From assembly GCA_927910885.1 (NCBI GenBank), contig CAKMOD010000154.1, positions 1 to 16,677 of the forward strand: DNA of 16,677 nt, read 5' to 3'. Shown here in pieces: positions 6,264 through 13,447 of the stretch. Source of the stretch: an uncultured Prevotella sp. (GTDB lineage Bacteria > Bacteroidota > Bacteroidia > Bacteroidales > Bacteroidaceae). The notes below the pieces were generated by a model. That model was not told the DNA's origin, ran no database searches, and saw only the letters and a program-made list of their open reading frames with translations. A program made the translations under genes and the position numbers. The first letter of the stretch is position 1, and each line of letters opens with the position of its first letter.

Positions 6264-9080
6264 TTATTTCGCTGGTGTCATCACAACCTCAGCATGGTTA
6301 CCTGCTGCCACAATCTGCTTCAAGTGAGCAGCAAGCTTAGCTGGGGTAAGCGACTCAACAGTCTTCTTATAGTTGGTATGGAAGTCTACACCTGACCAAA
6401 TATAGTCGTCGAGAATACCCATCCAGTAGCCGTTGTTCTTAGCAGCAAGGTCTGCATTTTTCAGCATCAAGTCCTTCACCTTCTGAACCTTGTCGGCATC
6501 CATCTTCACAGTATTGTCCTTCATGCCCTCAGCAAGGAGCTTAACAGCAAGGTCAGCCTTCTCTGGGTCCATCGGACAGTAGCCCTGAACGATAGCCACA
6601 GCCTTATTACCAAGACGACGTAACTTACCGCTTGCGCTTACAGAATAAGCTGCACTGGCATCTTCACGAATACTCTTCAGATAAACCATAGAGAGCACCT
6701 GAGCTGCTGCGTCAGTAAGAATATCGCCCTCAAGGGTATAAGCCATTGGAGCATGCCAGAACTCAAAAGCAATTGCCTTTGGTGTTTCCGACTTACGAGT
6801 GAACTTGTTTGCAACCTTACCATTCACATAGCTTGGAACGTCCTTCCAGTTCTCAGCCTTGCCCTTTGGCAGAGATGCAATATACTTCTCAATCAATGGA
6901 CGGAGTGTAGCCTCATCAAAGTTACCTACAAAGTAGTAAACAAACTGACCAGGATTAGCAAAACGCTCTTTCCAAATCTGCAAGATACGATCGTAGCTTA
7001 CATTCTTCAATGTGTTCAATGTCATTGGAGCGAAACGTGCTTCATGACCATAGATAGTGTTGCTGAGCGAATCACCAAACACACTCTCAGGTGAGAGGTC
7101 TTTGTTTTTCAGTGCTAACTCCATCTGTGCCATCATTGCCTTGTAAGAATCCTCATCCTTAGCAATATTGGTAAAGTTAAGGTAAAGCAACTGCATCATC
7201 GTCTCGATGTCCTTTGGAACACATGAACCAGCTAACGACTGATAGTAGCTTGACATACTGCAGCCCATAGAAGCCTGCTTACCAGAGAGTGCCTTCTGTA
7301 ATTCCTGACGTGAGAAATTGCCCAAACCACTATAACCGAGAACAGCATCAAAGAGTTGTAAATTGCTGAAGTCAGCCTTACCATAGAGGCCCTTACCGCC
7401 CTTAGCTGATGCCTGGAACTGAATTTCATTGTCCTTGAAGTCTGTCTTCTTCAGGATGACACGTGCACCATTGCTCAGTGTCAACTCCTTATAACCAAGC
7501 ACCTTATTCTCCTTCTCGCCAACAATCTTACCAGCCTTAGGGAGCTTCTTCTCGTCAAGCAGTGGCTCCTGCTTTACGTTGTCAACGTATGGTTCAATCT
7601 TTTCAGCACGTACTTTACTGATTGTCTGTGCCATCTGAGCCTCTGTTGGGTAAGTAGCACCAGCCTTCTCCTGTGCGAAGATATAAGCTACGAAGTTACT
7701 ATCCTTATCCGTGATGAGTTCCTGTGCATACTTATTGATTACGTCGACGTTCAGTGCAGGCATCTCAACCAACTGCTTCATAATCTGATAATCATCCTCC
7801 TTGCTTGGGATTGGTTCGTTAGCAAGATAGTGATCACGGAGTTCATCGCCATATTGTGCGTTCTTCACCTTATTGCGGTTGACGTAAGCCGACTCAATTT
7901 GAGAGAGGTATTCAGACTTCATACGGTCGTACTCGCCTGCTGTAAAACCATAAAGACGAACACGCTGTGCCTCACGATAGATAGCAGCAAGAGTCTCAAG
8001 ATCCTTACCTTCCTTAGCATCAGCAGCCATATTGAAGGCTGCCTTTGGCTTTGAAAGCATATAATCGCCATCGTAAGAATAAGCACCAGTGAAAGGACAG
8101 TCAGCCTTCTGAGCCAACTCAGAGAGTCGCTGATTGAGCATCATTGTGATGATATTCTTTGCATAAGAGTCTACATAGTAGTACATATCGCCCTTCTGTG
8201 AATCAGGGAAAGCGTCATGCTTCATGCAGAAACCTACCTGACTGTAAGGCATCTCCTTATCCTTACCAAACACGTAGATAGCGTCCTTGGTGTCTGGAAC
8301 AACTTCCTCTACCACCTGTGCAGCATTGGCAGGAACAGTAGAATTAGCCCAAAGCTTCTTAATCTCGTTCTCTGTGTGGTCTACATCGATATCACCAACA
8401 ACGATGATACACTGATTATCTGGACGATACCACTTCTTGTAATAGTCGCGAAGGTCCTGATAAGGGAACTTGTCAACAATACTCATCAAACCGATTGGCA
8501 TACGATGACCATACTTTGAGTTAGGATAGAACTTAGGCAAAACGTCATCATAGATTCGCATCACTGGTGTACGGCGCAACTGCCACTCCTGATGAATAAC
8601 GCCACGTTCCTTGTCAATCTCCTTGTCAGCAAGTACAAGACCGTTTGACCAGTCCTTAAGAATCAACAGACAAGAGTCGAGTGCTGTCTGACGAGTTGTT
8701 GGCACGTCGCAAATACGATAGACAGTCTGGTCGATACTGGTGTAAGCATTCAAGTTGCTACCGAACTCAACACCGAGTGAACGGGTAAATTCGAGGAGCG
8801 TTGAGTCAGGGAAATGCTCTGAACCATTGAATGCCATGTGCTCAAGGAAGTGAGCCAAACCACGCTGGTTATCATTCTCTTGAATAGAACCAACACGCTG
8901 CGCAATGTAAAAATTGGCTACGCGCTCTGGCCATTCATTGTGAAGGATGTAGTAAGTTAAGCCATTGCTAAGCTTACCTTGTCTTACATTCTTATTCACA
9001 GGGATAGGACCCATCTGCTGTGCAGAGGCCATACCAGTGACAAAAAGTAAGACGATTAAGAATAAATGTTTGATTTTCAT
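6264..9080 (-). CDS. Secreted M16 family zinc metallopeptidase (PqqL-like)
   Basis: A two-half insulinase-type peptidase of 938 residues. The chosen start (9078-9080) gives a clean signal peptide, MKIKHLFLIVLLFVTGMASA, with cleavage before QQMGPIPV. An ATG 42 nt upstream stays in frame but lies upstream of the likely transcription start, so it is rejected. The zinc site is HFLEH (about residues 77-81, in RGLAHFLEHMAFNG), with the third ligand Glu near 158 in EIDKERGVIHQEW. The C-terminal half (from about residue 530, LSNGARVILKK) repeats the fold without HxxEH, the normal inactive half of the clam-shell chamber. It probably degrades peptides in the periplasm or envelope. It stands alone, with its own promoter and terminator. 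Confidence 0.93.
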   Translation of the reverse strand: MKIKHLFLIVLLFVTGMASAQQMGPIPVNKNVRQGKLSNGLTYYILHNEWPERVANFYIAQRVGSIQENDNQRGLAHFLEHMAFNGSEHFPDSTLLEFTRSLGVEFGSNLNAYTSIDQTVYRICDVPTTRQTALDSCLLILKDWSNGLVLADKEIDKERGVIHQEWQLRRTPVMRIYDDVLPKFYPNSKYGHRMPIGLMSIVDKFPYQDLRDYYKKWYRPDNQCIIVVGDIDVDHTENEIKKLWANSTVPANAAQVVEEVVPDTKDAIYVFGKDKEMPYSQVGFCMKHDAFPDSQKGDMYYYVDSYAKNIITMMLNQRLSELAQKADCPFTGAYSYDGDYMLSKPKAAFNMAADAKEGKDLETLAAIYREAQRVRLYGFTAGEYDRMKSEYLSQIESAYVNRNKVKNAQYGDELRDHYLANEPIPSKEDDYQIMKQLVEMPALNVDVINKYAQELITDKDSNFVAYIFAQEKAGATYPTEAQMAQTISKVRAEKIEPYVDNVKQEPLLDEKKLPKAGKIVGEKENKVLGYKELTLSNGARVILKKTDFKDNEIQFQASAKGGKGLYGKADFSNLQLFDAVLGYSGLGNFSRQELQKALSGKQASMGCSMSSYYQSLAGSCVPKDIETMMQLLYLNFTNIAKDEDSYKAMMAQMELALKNKDLSPESVFGDSLSNTIYGHEARFAPMTLNTLKNVSYDRILQIWKERFANPGQFVYYFVGNFDEATLRPLIEKYIASLPKGKAENWKDVPSYVNGKVANKFTRKSETPKAIAFEFWHAPMAYTLEGDILTDAAAQVLSMVYLKSIREDASAAYSVSASGKLRRLGNKAVAIVQGYCPMDPEKADLAVKLLAEGMKDNTVKMDADKVQKVKDLMLKNADLAAKNNGYWMGILDDYIWSGVDFHTNYKKTVESLTPAKLAAHLKQIVAAGNHAEVVMTPAK

Positions 9081-9119
9081 CTTAAACGTTGTTTGTAATT
9101 TAATATTAGTTTTATGGCG

Positions 9120-9148
9120 CAAAGATACATAAAAATCCGTTACGCAAT
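9120..9148 (-). promoter_or_regulatory. Promoter of the M16 peptidase gene
   Basis: TATCTTTG (9127-9120 on the minus strand) matches the Bacteroidota -7 consensus. The -33 element is poor; ATTG at 9148-9145 is at slightly short spacing (17 nt). Transcription would start near 9113, which excludes the upstream ATG at 9122 as the translation start. Confidence 0.55.
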
Positions 9149-9192
9149 CCGATTTTTTTATTTTTTATATCTTAACAAAGTATCAATAAAGA

Positions 9193-10137
9193 TTATTCTG
9201 TCAATAAATCCATCTGCTGACGCTCGTTATACTGGATATTACGAGGGTGATGTTCAAGTATTTCCTGTCGTAGTGTTGAGGTGTCAATATGGGTATAAAT
9301 CTCTGTTGTTCCGATACTTTCATGTCCTAACATTGCCTGAATAGCACGCAAGTCGGCACCGCCTTCGAGCAAGGAAGTGGCAAAGGAGTGGCGAAGGGTA
9401 TGTGGAGAAATTGTTTTCTTGATACCAGCTTCAACCGCATATCGCTTAATCATGATAAGAATCATCGTACGCGTAAGATGGTGCCCACGACGATTTAGAA
9501 AGACATAATCCTCCTCTCCGGGTTTGATTTTCATCACATTACGGTCGGCAAACCAATAGTTTAGCTCGTCTAAGGCACGCGGTGAGATTGGAACCAAGCG
9601 TTCCTTCGAGCCTTTACCCATCACTCGGATATACTGTTCTTCAATATATAGATTGGAAAGTTTTAGGTTTGTAAGTTCTGACACACGCAGTCCACAGGAA
9701 AACAAGACCTCAATAATAGCACGGTTGCGGTGTCCTTCCCACTTTGACAGGTCTATTGCCTGCTCTAAGAGGTCTACTTCTGCTGTGGAAAGAACCTCTG
9801 GTAAGTGGTCAGGTTGCTTTGGCGACTCTAACAACTCAGTCGGGTCTACTTCCAAATAACCATCAATAACGAGGAAACGATAGAACTGACGCACCCCACT
9901 GAGAATGCGTGCCAAAGAGCGAGGACCAATGCCAAGATCGGAGATAAAGGCTGCAAAGTGTTCCAAGTCTTCTAACTTCACTTCCAAGACATTAACCTGT
10001 TCCACAGCAAGATAGCGCAAGAGCTTATCTACATCACGCATATAAGCATCCAACGTATTAGCCGAATAGCCTTTCTCTAACTTCAGATAACGACGGTAAC
10101 GGCTGACAATATCCTTTGAATTCTTGCCTGTTTCCAT
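9193..10137 (-). CDS. xerD: Tyrosine recombinase XerD
   Basis: Site-specific recombinase of 314 residues, the length of XerD, that resolves chromosome dimers at dif with XerC. The N-terminal SAM-like DNA-binding domain (about 10-95) includes YLKLEKGYSANTLDAYMRD. The catalytic domain shows Arg151 (SCGLRVSEL), Lys175 (GKGSKERLVP), His246 and Arg249 (HTLRHSFATSLLEGGADLRA), His272 (LGHESI) and the nucleophile Tyr281 (TEIYTH). All six catalytic residues are present. It is divergent from aroQ with 75 nt between them. There is no sign of an adjacent integrated element, and the sequence reads as housekeeping rather than phage integrase. The C-terminal tail past Tyr281 is about 33 residues, slightly long. 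Confidence 0.94.
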   Translation of the reverse strand: METGKNSKDIVSRYRRYLKLEKGYSANTLDAYMRDVDKLLRYLAVEQVNVLEVKLEDLEHFAAFISDLGIGPRSLARILSGVRQFYRFLVIDGYLEVDPTELLESPKQPDHLPEVLSTAEVDLLEQAIDLSKWEGHRNRAIIEVLFSCGLRVSELTNLKLSNLYIEEQYIRVMGKGSKERLVPISPRALDELNYWFADRNVMKIKPGEEDYVFLNRRGHHLTRTMILIMIKRYAVEAGIKKTISPHTLRHSFATSLLEGGADLRAIQAMLGHESIGTTEIYTHIDTSTLRQEILEHHPRNIQYNERQQMDLLTE

Positions 10138-10172
10138 TTAATTTCTTATTTTTGCATACTGCAATTTATATG

Positions 10173-10180
10173 CAAAGATA
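10173..10180 (-). promoter_or_regulatory. Candidate -7 element for xerD
   Basis: TATCTTTG on the minus strand fits TAnnTTTG and would give a leader of about 30 nt. No TTTG stands at the expected -33 position (about 10200), so support is partial. For the divergent aroQ only GATATTTG (10192-10199) resembles a -7 element. Confidence 0.45.
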
Positions 10181-10212
10181 CATCAAAAAACGATATTTGA
10201 GAAGAAAGAGAT

Positions 10213-10632
10213 ATGAAAGTAATCATTATTAATGGTCCCAACTTGAACCTGTTAGGGGTGCGTGAACCTGAAATATACGGTAGTATGTCTATGGAAACCT
10301 TCCTTTCACAACTGCGTAAAAGCTATCCTAACAGTACTATTGACTATTACCAAAGCAATATTGAGGGCGAACTCATCAACAAACTGCAGGAGACTGGATT
10401 CTCGTATGATGGCATTATCCTCAATGCTGGGGCTTATACGCATACAAGTATTGCGCTTTTAGATTGCATCCGCTCTCTACAAACGCCAGTGATTGAGGTG
10501 CATATCAGTAATGTTAACGACCGTGAGGAATTCCGTCGACACTCAATGATTGCCCCTGCCTGCATGGGTACAATCCAAGGCTTTGGTCTTAACAGCTACA
10601 GATTGGCTATAGAGGCTTTGTCACTCCTATAA
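10213..10632 (+). CDS. aroQ: 3-dehydroquinate dehydratase, type II
   Basis: Catalyses dehydration of 3-dehydroquinate to 3-dehydroshikimate, the third step of the shikimate pathway. The 139-residue length is that of the dodecameric type II enzyme. The N-terminal INGPNLNLLGVREPEIYG contains the essential Arg17 and Tyr22. SNIEGELINKLQ (48-59), LNAGAYTHTSIAL (70-82, with the substrate-binding Asn and His) and VIEVHISN (93-100, general-acid His97) follow. Arg108 or Arg109 in EEFRRHS completes the pocket. NVNDREE replaces the more common NIHAREE, a minor variation. It is divergent from xerD and is followed after 32 nt by a methyltransferase gene. Confidence 0.96.
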   Translation: MKVIIINGPNLNLLGVREPEIYGSMSMETFLSQLRKSYPNSTIDYYQSNIEGELINKLQETGFSYDGIILNAGAYTHTSIALLDCIRSLQTPVIEVHISNVNDREEFRRHSMIAPACMGTIQGFGLNSYRLAIEALSLL

Positions 10633-10636
10633 CCTT

Positions 10637-10675
10637 TCAACACTCATCATCACTATCATCACCCATGCCAACAAC
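10637..10675 (+). repeat. CA-rich intergenic repeat running into a start codon
   Basis: After aroQ the sequence is almost entirely C, A and T in the pattern CATCATCACTATCATCACCC, and it continues as CCAACAACCAACACC through the start codon of the methyltransferase. It resembles the blocks upstream of metK, rbfA and the permease, although no long exact match is visible here. Confidence 0.5.
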
Positions 10676-11329
10676 CAACACCTATACTTCTCTCACCGAC
10701 GAGGCGGGCTGCGACGCCTATCTTGCCTCGCATATTGATCCAGAAGGCGATTATCTTTACCGTCTTTATCGTGCCACAAACATCCATACCATTCACGGAC
10801 GTATGGCAAGTGGGCATCTGCAGGGGCGTCTCCTGAAGATGCTTGTACAATGATACGTCCTAAGAATATTCTGGAAGTGGGTACTTTCAGTGGCTATTCG
10901 GCTATCTGTATGGCAGAGGGATTGGAGGAAGATGGCAAACTCTATACCTTTGAAATCAATGACGAGATGGAGGATTTCACTCGTCCTTGGATTGAAGGAT
11001 CGCCTGTTGCCGACAAGATTGACTTCCGTATCGGTGACGCTGCAGAAGAGGCTCCAAAGTTGGGGATTCTATTTGATATGGCTTTCGTCGATGGTGACAA
11101 GCGCAATTATACGGAGGTATATGAAAAACTACTGCCTATCATCCGTTCTGGTGGCTATATCCTCGCTGACAACACACTGTGGGACTGGCACGTCATTGAC
11201 CCTGCCTATGACCACGACCAACAAACAATTGGTATTCGCCGTTTCAATGACTTTATTGCTAAAGACGACCGAATCGAAAAGGTTATTCTCCCATTACGCG
11301 ATGGGTTAACGCTGATTAGGAAGAAATAA
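10665..11329 (+). pseudogene. SAM-dependent O-methyltransferase split by a 1-nt frameshift
   Basis: Two consecutive frames together make one COG4122-type O-methyltransferase of about 221 residues. The first (10665-10853, 62 codons) holds the helical cap region, ending GHLQGRLLKMLVQ. The second (10850-11329, 159 codons) starts MIRPKNILEVGTFSGYSA, the glycine-rich SAM-binding motif I. It continues with the metal-binding Asp of AFVDGDKRNY and ILADNTLWDW. At the join the sequence is CAATGATA; one more A would fuse the frames as LVQMIRPKN, in line with the family. As it stands, the stop and the next ATG overlap (ATGA), so termination-reinitiation could still give two polypeptides. The N-terminal residues MPTTNT are encoded by the upstream CA-rich repeat. 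Substrate unknown. Confidence 0.8.
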
Positions 11330-11356
11330 AGTACAACAAGTAGGCCCCTCCCCCTG

Positions 11357-11377
11357 CCCCTCCCCCATAGGGAGGGG
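11357..11377 (+). terminator. C-rich/G-rich hairpin after the methyltransferase gene
   Basis: CCCCTCCC (11357-11364) and GGGAGGGG (11370-11377) form a perfect 8-bp stem with a 5-nt loop, 28 nt after the stop codon. A second C-rich copy (CCCCTCCCCC, 11345-11354) precedes it and could compete. There is no T-run, so termination is only suggested. Confidence 0.45.
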
Positions 11378-11487
11378 AGTAATCACCGCAAAGGGATAAC
11401 TTTAACGATTTTATAACCCATTCGTCGCATTTGGTTTCATAACCGATAGCAATGTGGTTGGCCCTCAACACCACTGGTGCTTACCAT

Positions 11488-11530
11488 CCGCACCACACGT
11501 GCGGGGCGTTCGCACAACATGTGCGGAGCC
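11488..11530. repeat. Two tandem CGCAC/GTGCGG dyads, period 22 nt
   Basis: CCGCACCACACGTGCGGGGC and TCGCACAACATGTGCGGAGC are about 80 percent identical and begin 22 nt apart (11488 and 11510). Each is an imperfect palindrome able to form a 6-bp hairpin. Substitutions often keep pairing, for example CACG against CATG. GC-rich against an AT-rich background. Confidence 0.5.
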
Positions 11531-11581
11531 TCAACACCAAACATTAAAAGCCCAACTTCCATCCCCAAACATCCGCATTTC

Positions 11582-11628
11582 ATCACCACCTAACACCCAA
11601 CACCCATCACCCCACCCCACACTTCAAC
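11582..11628 (+). repeat. CA-rich intergenic repeat upstream of rbfA
   Basis: ATCACCACCTAACACCCAAC followed by ACCCATCACCCC and similar CA-rich sequence. It closely resembles 12111-12172 before the permease gene (shared ACCTAACACCCAACAC) and ends just before the rbfA -33 element. Confidence 0.65.
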
Positions 11629-11635
11629 ATAAAAG

Positions 11636-11667
11636 TTTGTGGGTTTTTCAAACTTTCAGTACCTTTG
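11636..11667 (+). promoter_or_regulatory. Bacteroidota-type promoter for rbfA
   Basis: TTTG (11636-11639), 20 nt, then TACCTTTG (11660-11667): a full match to the consensus. The start codon is 28 nt beyond the -7 element, so the leader is about 20-25 nt. Confidence 0.82.
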
Positions 11668-11695
11668 CAGGATAAAACAATAAATAGATAAGACA

Positions 11696-12031
11696 ATGCA
11701 AGAGACAAGACAAAACCGCATATCACGCCTCCTTCAGAAGGAGTTAGCAAGTATTTTCCAGACACAGACACGCATGATGCATGGTGTTTTGGTTAGTGTA
11801 ACGCGTGTAAAGGTGAGCCCAGACCTCAGTATCTGTACCGCCTACCTCAGTATCTTCCCATCTGAAAAGGGAGACGAAATACTGAAAAACATCAATGCCA
11901 ATGAGAAGACTATCCGCTACGACTTAGGTCAGCGTGTGCATAACCAGCTGCGCATCATCCCTGAGCTTCGCTTCTTCATTGACGACTCCCTCGACTATTT
12001 GGAGCGCATTGATGAGTTACTAAAGAAGTAG
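11696..12031 (+). CDS. rbfA: 30S ribosome-binding factor A
   Basis: Small KH-fold protein of 111 residues that binds free 30S subunits and helps 16S rRNA maturation. The typical N terminus, RQNRISRLLQKELASIFQ, is followed by the core strands GVLVSVTRVKVSPDLSICTA and YLSIFPSEKGDE. The C-terminal RVHNQLRIIPELRFFIDDSLDYLERIDELL is the most recognisable family segment (RxxLRxxPELxFxxDxSxxxxxxIxxLL). It has its own promoter, and the stop codon is followed immediately by one arm of a large inverted repeat. The LolC/E-type gene 140 nt downstream is probably on the same transcript. Confidence 0.95.
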   Translation: MQETRQNRISRLLQKELASIFQTQTRMMHGVLVSVTRVKVSPDLSICTAYLSIFPSEKGDEILKNINANEKTIRYDLGQRVHNQLRIIPELRFFIDDSLDYLERIDELLKK

Positions 12032-12172
12032 GAGGTGGGTGATGGGTGTTGAATGTTGGGTGTTGATGATTTCTATAAAGTGCATAAACACTCCACAAAC
12101 CATCAACACCCATCACTTAACACCTAACACCCAACACATCATCACCCAACATTCAACACCCAACACCCATCA
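12032..12172. repeat. Large imperfect inverted repeat of GT-rich and CA-rich arms
   Basis: The GT-rich left arm (about 12035-12070) and the CA-rich right arm (about 12138-12171) pair over roughly 30 bp with one 3-nt bulge and a 2-nt mismatch. The core is a perfect 18-bp block (TTGAATGTTGGG region against CCCAACATTCAA). Another CA-rich stretch inside the loop (12100-12132) can compete for the left arm. The block fills the whole rbfA-permease gap from stop codon to start codon. It could act as an attenuator or be an inverted pair of intergenic repeats. Confidence 0.65.
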
Positions 12173-13404
12173 TGAACTTCCCTTTTTACATTGCCCGCCG
12201 TTACCTCTTCTCAAAGAAGAGTACACATGCTATTAACGTTATCAGCCTCATCTCCGTACTCGGTGTGTCTGTGGCAACAATGGCATTGGTCGTTGTATTG
12301 AGTGGATTTAATGGATTCTCAGACCTTGTAGCATCCTTCTTCACCAACTTCGATCCACAAATTAAGATTGAAGCAGCAAAGGGTAAGGCTATGTCGGCTA
12401 ACGACCCTTTACTTTTAAAGGTTAAAAAACTACCTTCAGTAGAGGTGGCTACAGAATGTGTAGAGGACCAAGCATTAGCTATCTATCACGACAAACAAGC
12501 TATGGTCAATGTGAAGGGTGTGGAGGATAACTTCGACTCGCTGACACATATCAGTAATATCCTCTACGGAGAGGGTGACTTTAGACTTCATACAGCCAAT
12601 CTGCAATATGGGGTTCTCGGTATTAGATTGGCACAAGACCTCGGTACTGGAGTTGCATGGCCAGACTACTTACACATCTATGCGCCCCAACGTGAAGGAC
12701 AGTATGATGCTTCTAATCCAACAGATGCTTTCGTAAAAGACTCTTTGATAGCTCCGGGGGTACTCTTTCATGTAAAGCAGTTGAAGTATGATAAGGGGTA
12801 TATCATCACCTCGCTTGAGTTCGCACGCCGTATCTTTAACCGACAGGGAGAGATTACCTCACTTGAATTACGCATGAAGCCGGGTGTCGACATTGACAAA
12901 GCTAAGGACGAAATACAAACCCTTCTCGGTGATAAATATAAGGTATTAGATCGCTATGAGCAGCAAGCTGACACGTTTAACATCATGCGTATAGAGAAGC
13001 TCTTTGCCTACGTTTTCCTCACGTTTATCCTTATGGTGGCGTGCTTTAACATCATTGGTTCTCTCTCTATGCTCATCATTGACAAGAAGAATGACGTTAT
13101 TACCCTGCGCAACCTCGGTGCAACAGATAGTCAGATACGTCGTATCTTCCTCTTTGAAGGTAGAATGATTTCTGCTGCTGGTGCTGTTATCGGTATTGCA
13201 CTCGGTTTATTACTCTGCTGGTTACAGCAGACATACGGTCTTGTACAGCTCGGTGATCAAGCAGGAAACTTTGTTGTCAATGCCTATCCTATTAGCGTTC
13301 ATCCCGAAGATATCATCACTATCTTCCTCACAGTTATCCTCGTCGGCTGGCTTTCTGTGTGGTATCCTGTACGTTATATGAGTCGTAAACTGACGAGGGA
13401 TTAA
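12172..13404 (+). CDS. ABC transporter permease of the LolC/LolE (FtsX-like) family
   Basis: 410-residue membrane protein with the MacB/LolCE layout. There is one N-terminal helix (about residues 21-44) after the NFPFYIARRYLFSKK cytoplasmic motif, a periplasmic domain of about 230 residues, and three C-terminal helices (about 277-303, 332-352, 380-400). KNDVITLRNLGATDSQIRRIFLFEG between the last helices is the coupling segment that contacts the ATPase. In the Lol system such permeases extract lipoproteins from the inner membrane; no ATPase gene is adjacent, so the partner must be elsewhere. The ATG lies at the edge of the CA-rich repeat (CCCATCATG). An 8-bp hairpin spans the stop codon. Confidence 0.88.
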   Translation: MNFPFYIARRYLFSKKSTHAINVISLISVLGVSVATMALVVVLSGFNGFSDLVASFFTNFDPQIKIEAAKGKAMSANDPLLLKVKKLPSVEVATECVEDQALAIYHDKQAMVNVKGVEDNFDSLTHISNILYGEGDFRLHTANLQYGVLGIRLAQDLGTGVAWPDYLHIYAPQREGQYDASNPTDAFVKDSLIAPGVLFHVKQLKYDKGYIITSLEFARRIFNRQGEITSLELRMKPGVDIDKAKDEIQTLLGDKYKVLDRYEQQADTFNIMRIEKLFAYVFLTFILMVACFNIIGSLSMLIIDKKNDVITLRNLGATDSQIRRIFLFEGRMISAAGAVIGIALGLLLCWLQQTYGLVQLGDQAGNFVVNAYPISVHPEDIITIFLTVILVGWLSVWYPVRYMSRKLTRD

Positions 13405-13415
13405 ACTATCCCTCG
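13394..13415 (+). terminator. Hairpin across the permease stop codon
   Basis: CGAGGGAT (13394-13401) and ATCCCTCG (13408-13415) form a perfect 8-bp stem with a 6-nt loop that contains the TAA stop. No T-run follows. It may terminate weakly or protect the 3' end, separating the core genes from the accessory genes that follow. Confidence 0.5.
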
Positions 13416-13447
13416 CCTATCGACTAACAACTATAAACCTAAACAAC

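Larger units (their letters stand above)
11330..11695. other. Intergenic region upstream of rbfA
   Basis: 366 nt with no believable gene; an ORF at 11454-11675 is Pro/His/Thr-rich and encoded by CA-rich repeats. It contains a C/G hairpin (11357-11377), a pair of small dyads (11488-11530), CA-rich repeat patches (about 11528-11540 and 11582-11628) and the rbfA promoter. Confidence 0.7.

Noticed and set aside
9081..9122. Upstream in-frame ATG for the M16 peptidase
   Set aside because: It lies upstream of the predicted transcription start and would bury the signal peptide behind 14 polar residues.
9193..10137. Phage or transposon integrase
   Set aside because: Length, motif set and the housekeeping neighbourhood fit chromosomal XerD; no attachment site or cargo is seen beside it.
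11454..11675. 73-codon ORF before rbfA
   Set aside because: Encoded by CA-rich low-complexity repeats (Pro/His/Thr-rich) and overlapping the rbfA promoter.
12039..12236. 65-codon ORF between rbfA and the permease
   Set aside because: Read from the inverted CA/GT repeat and running out of frame into the permease gene.
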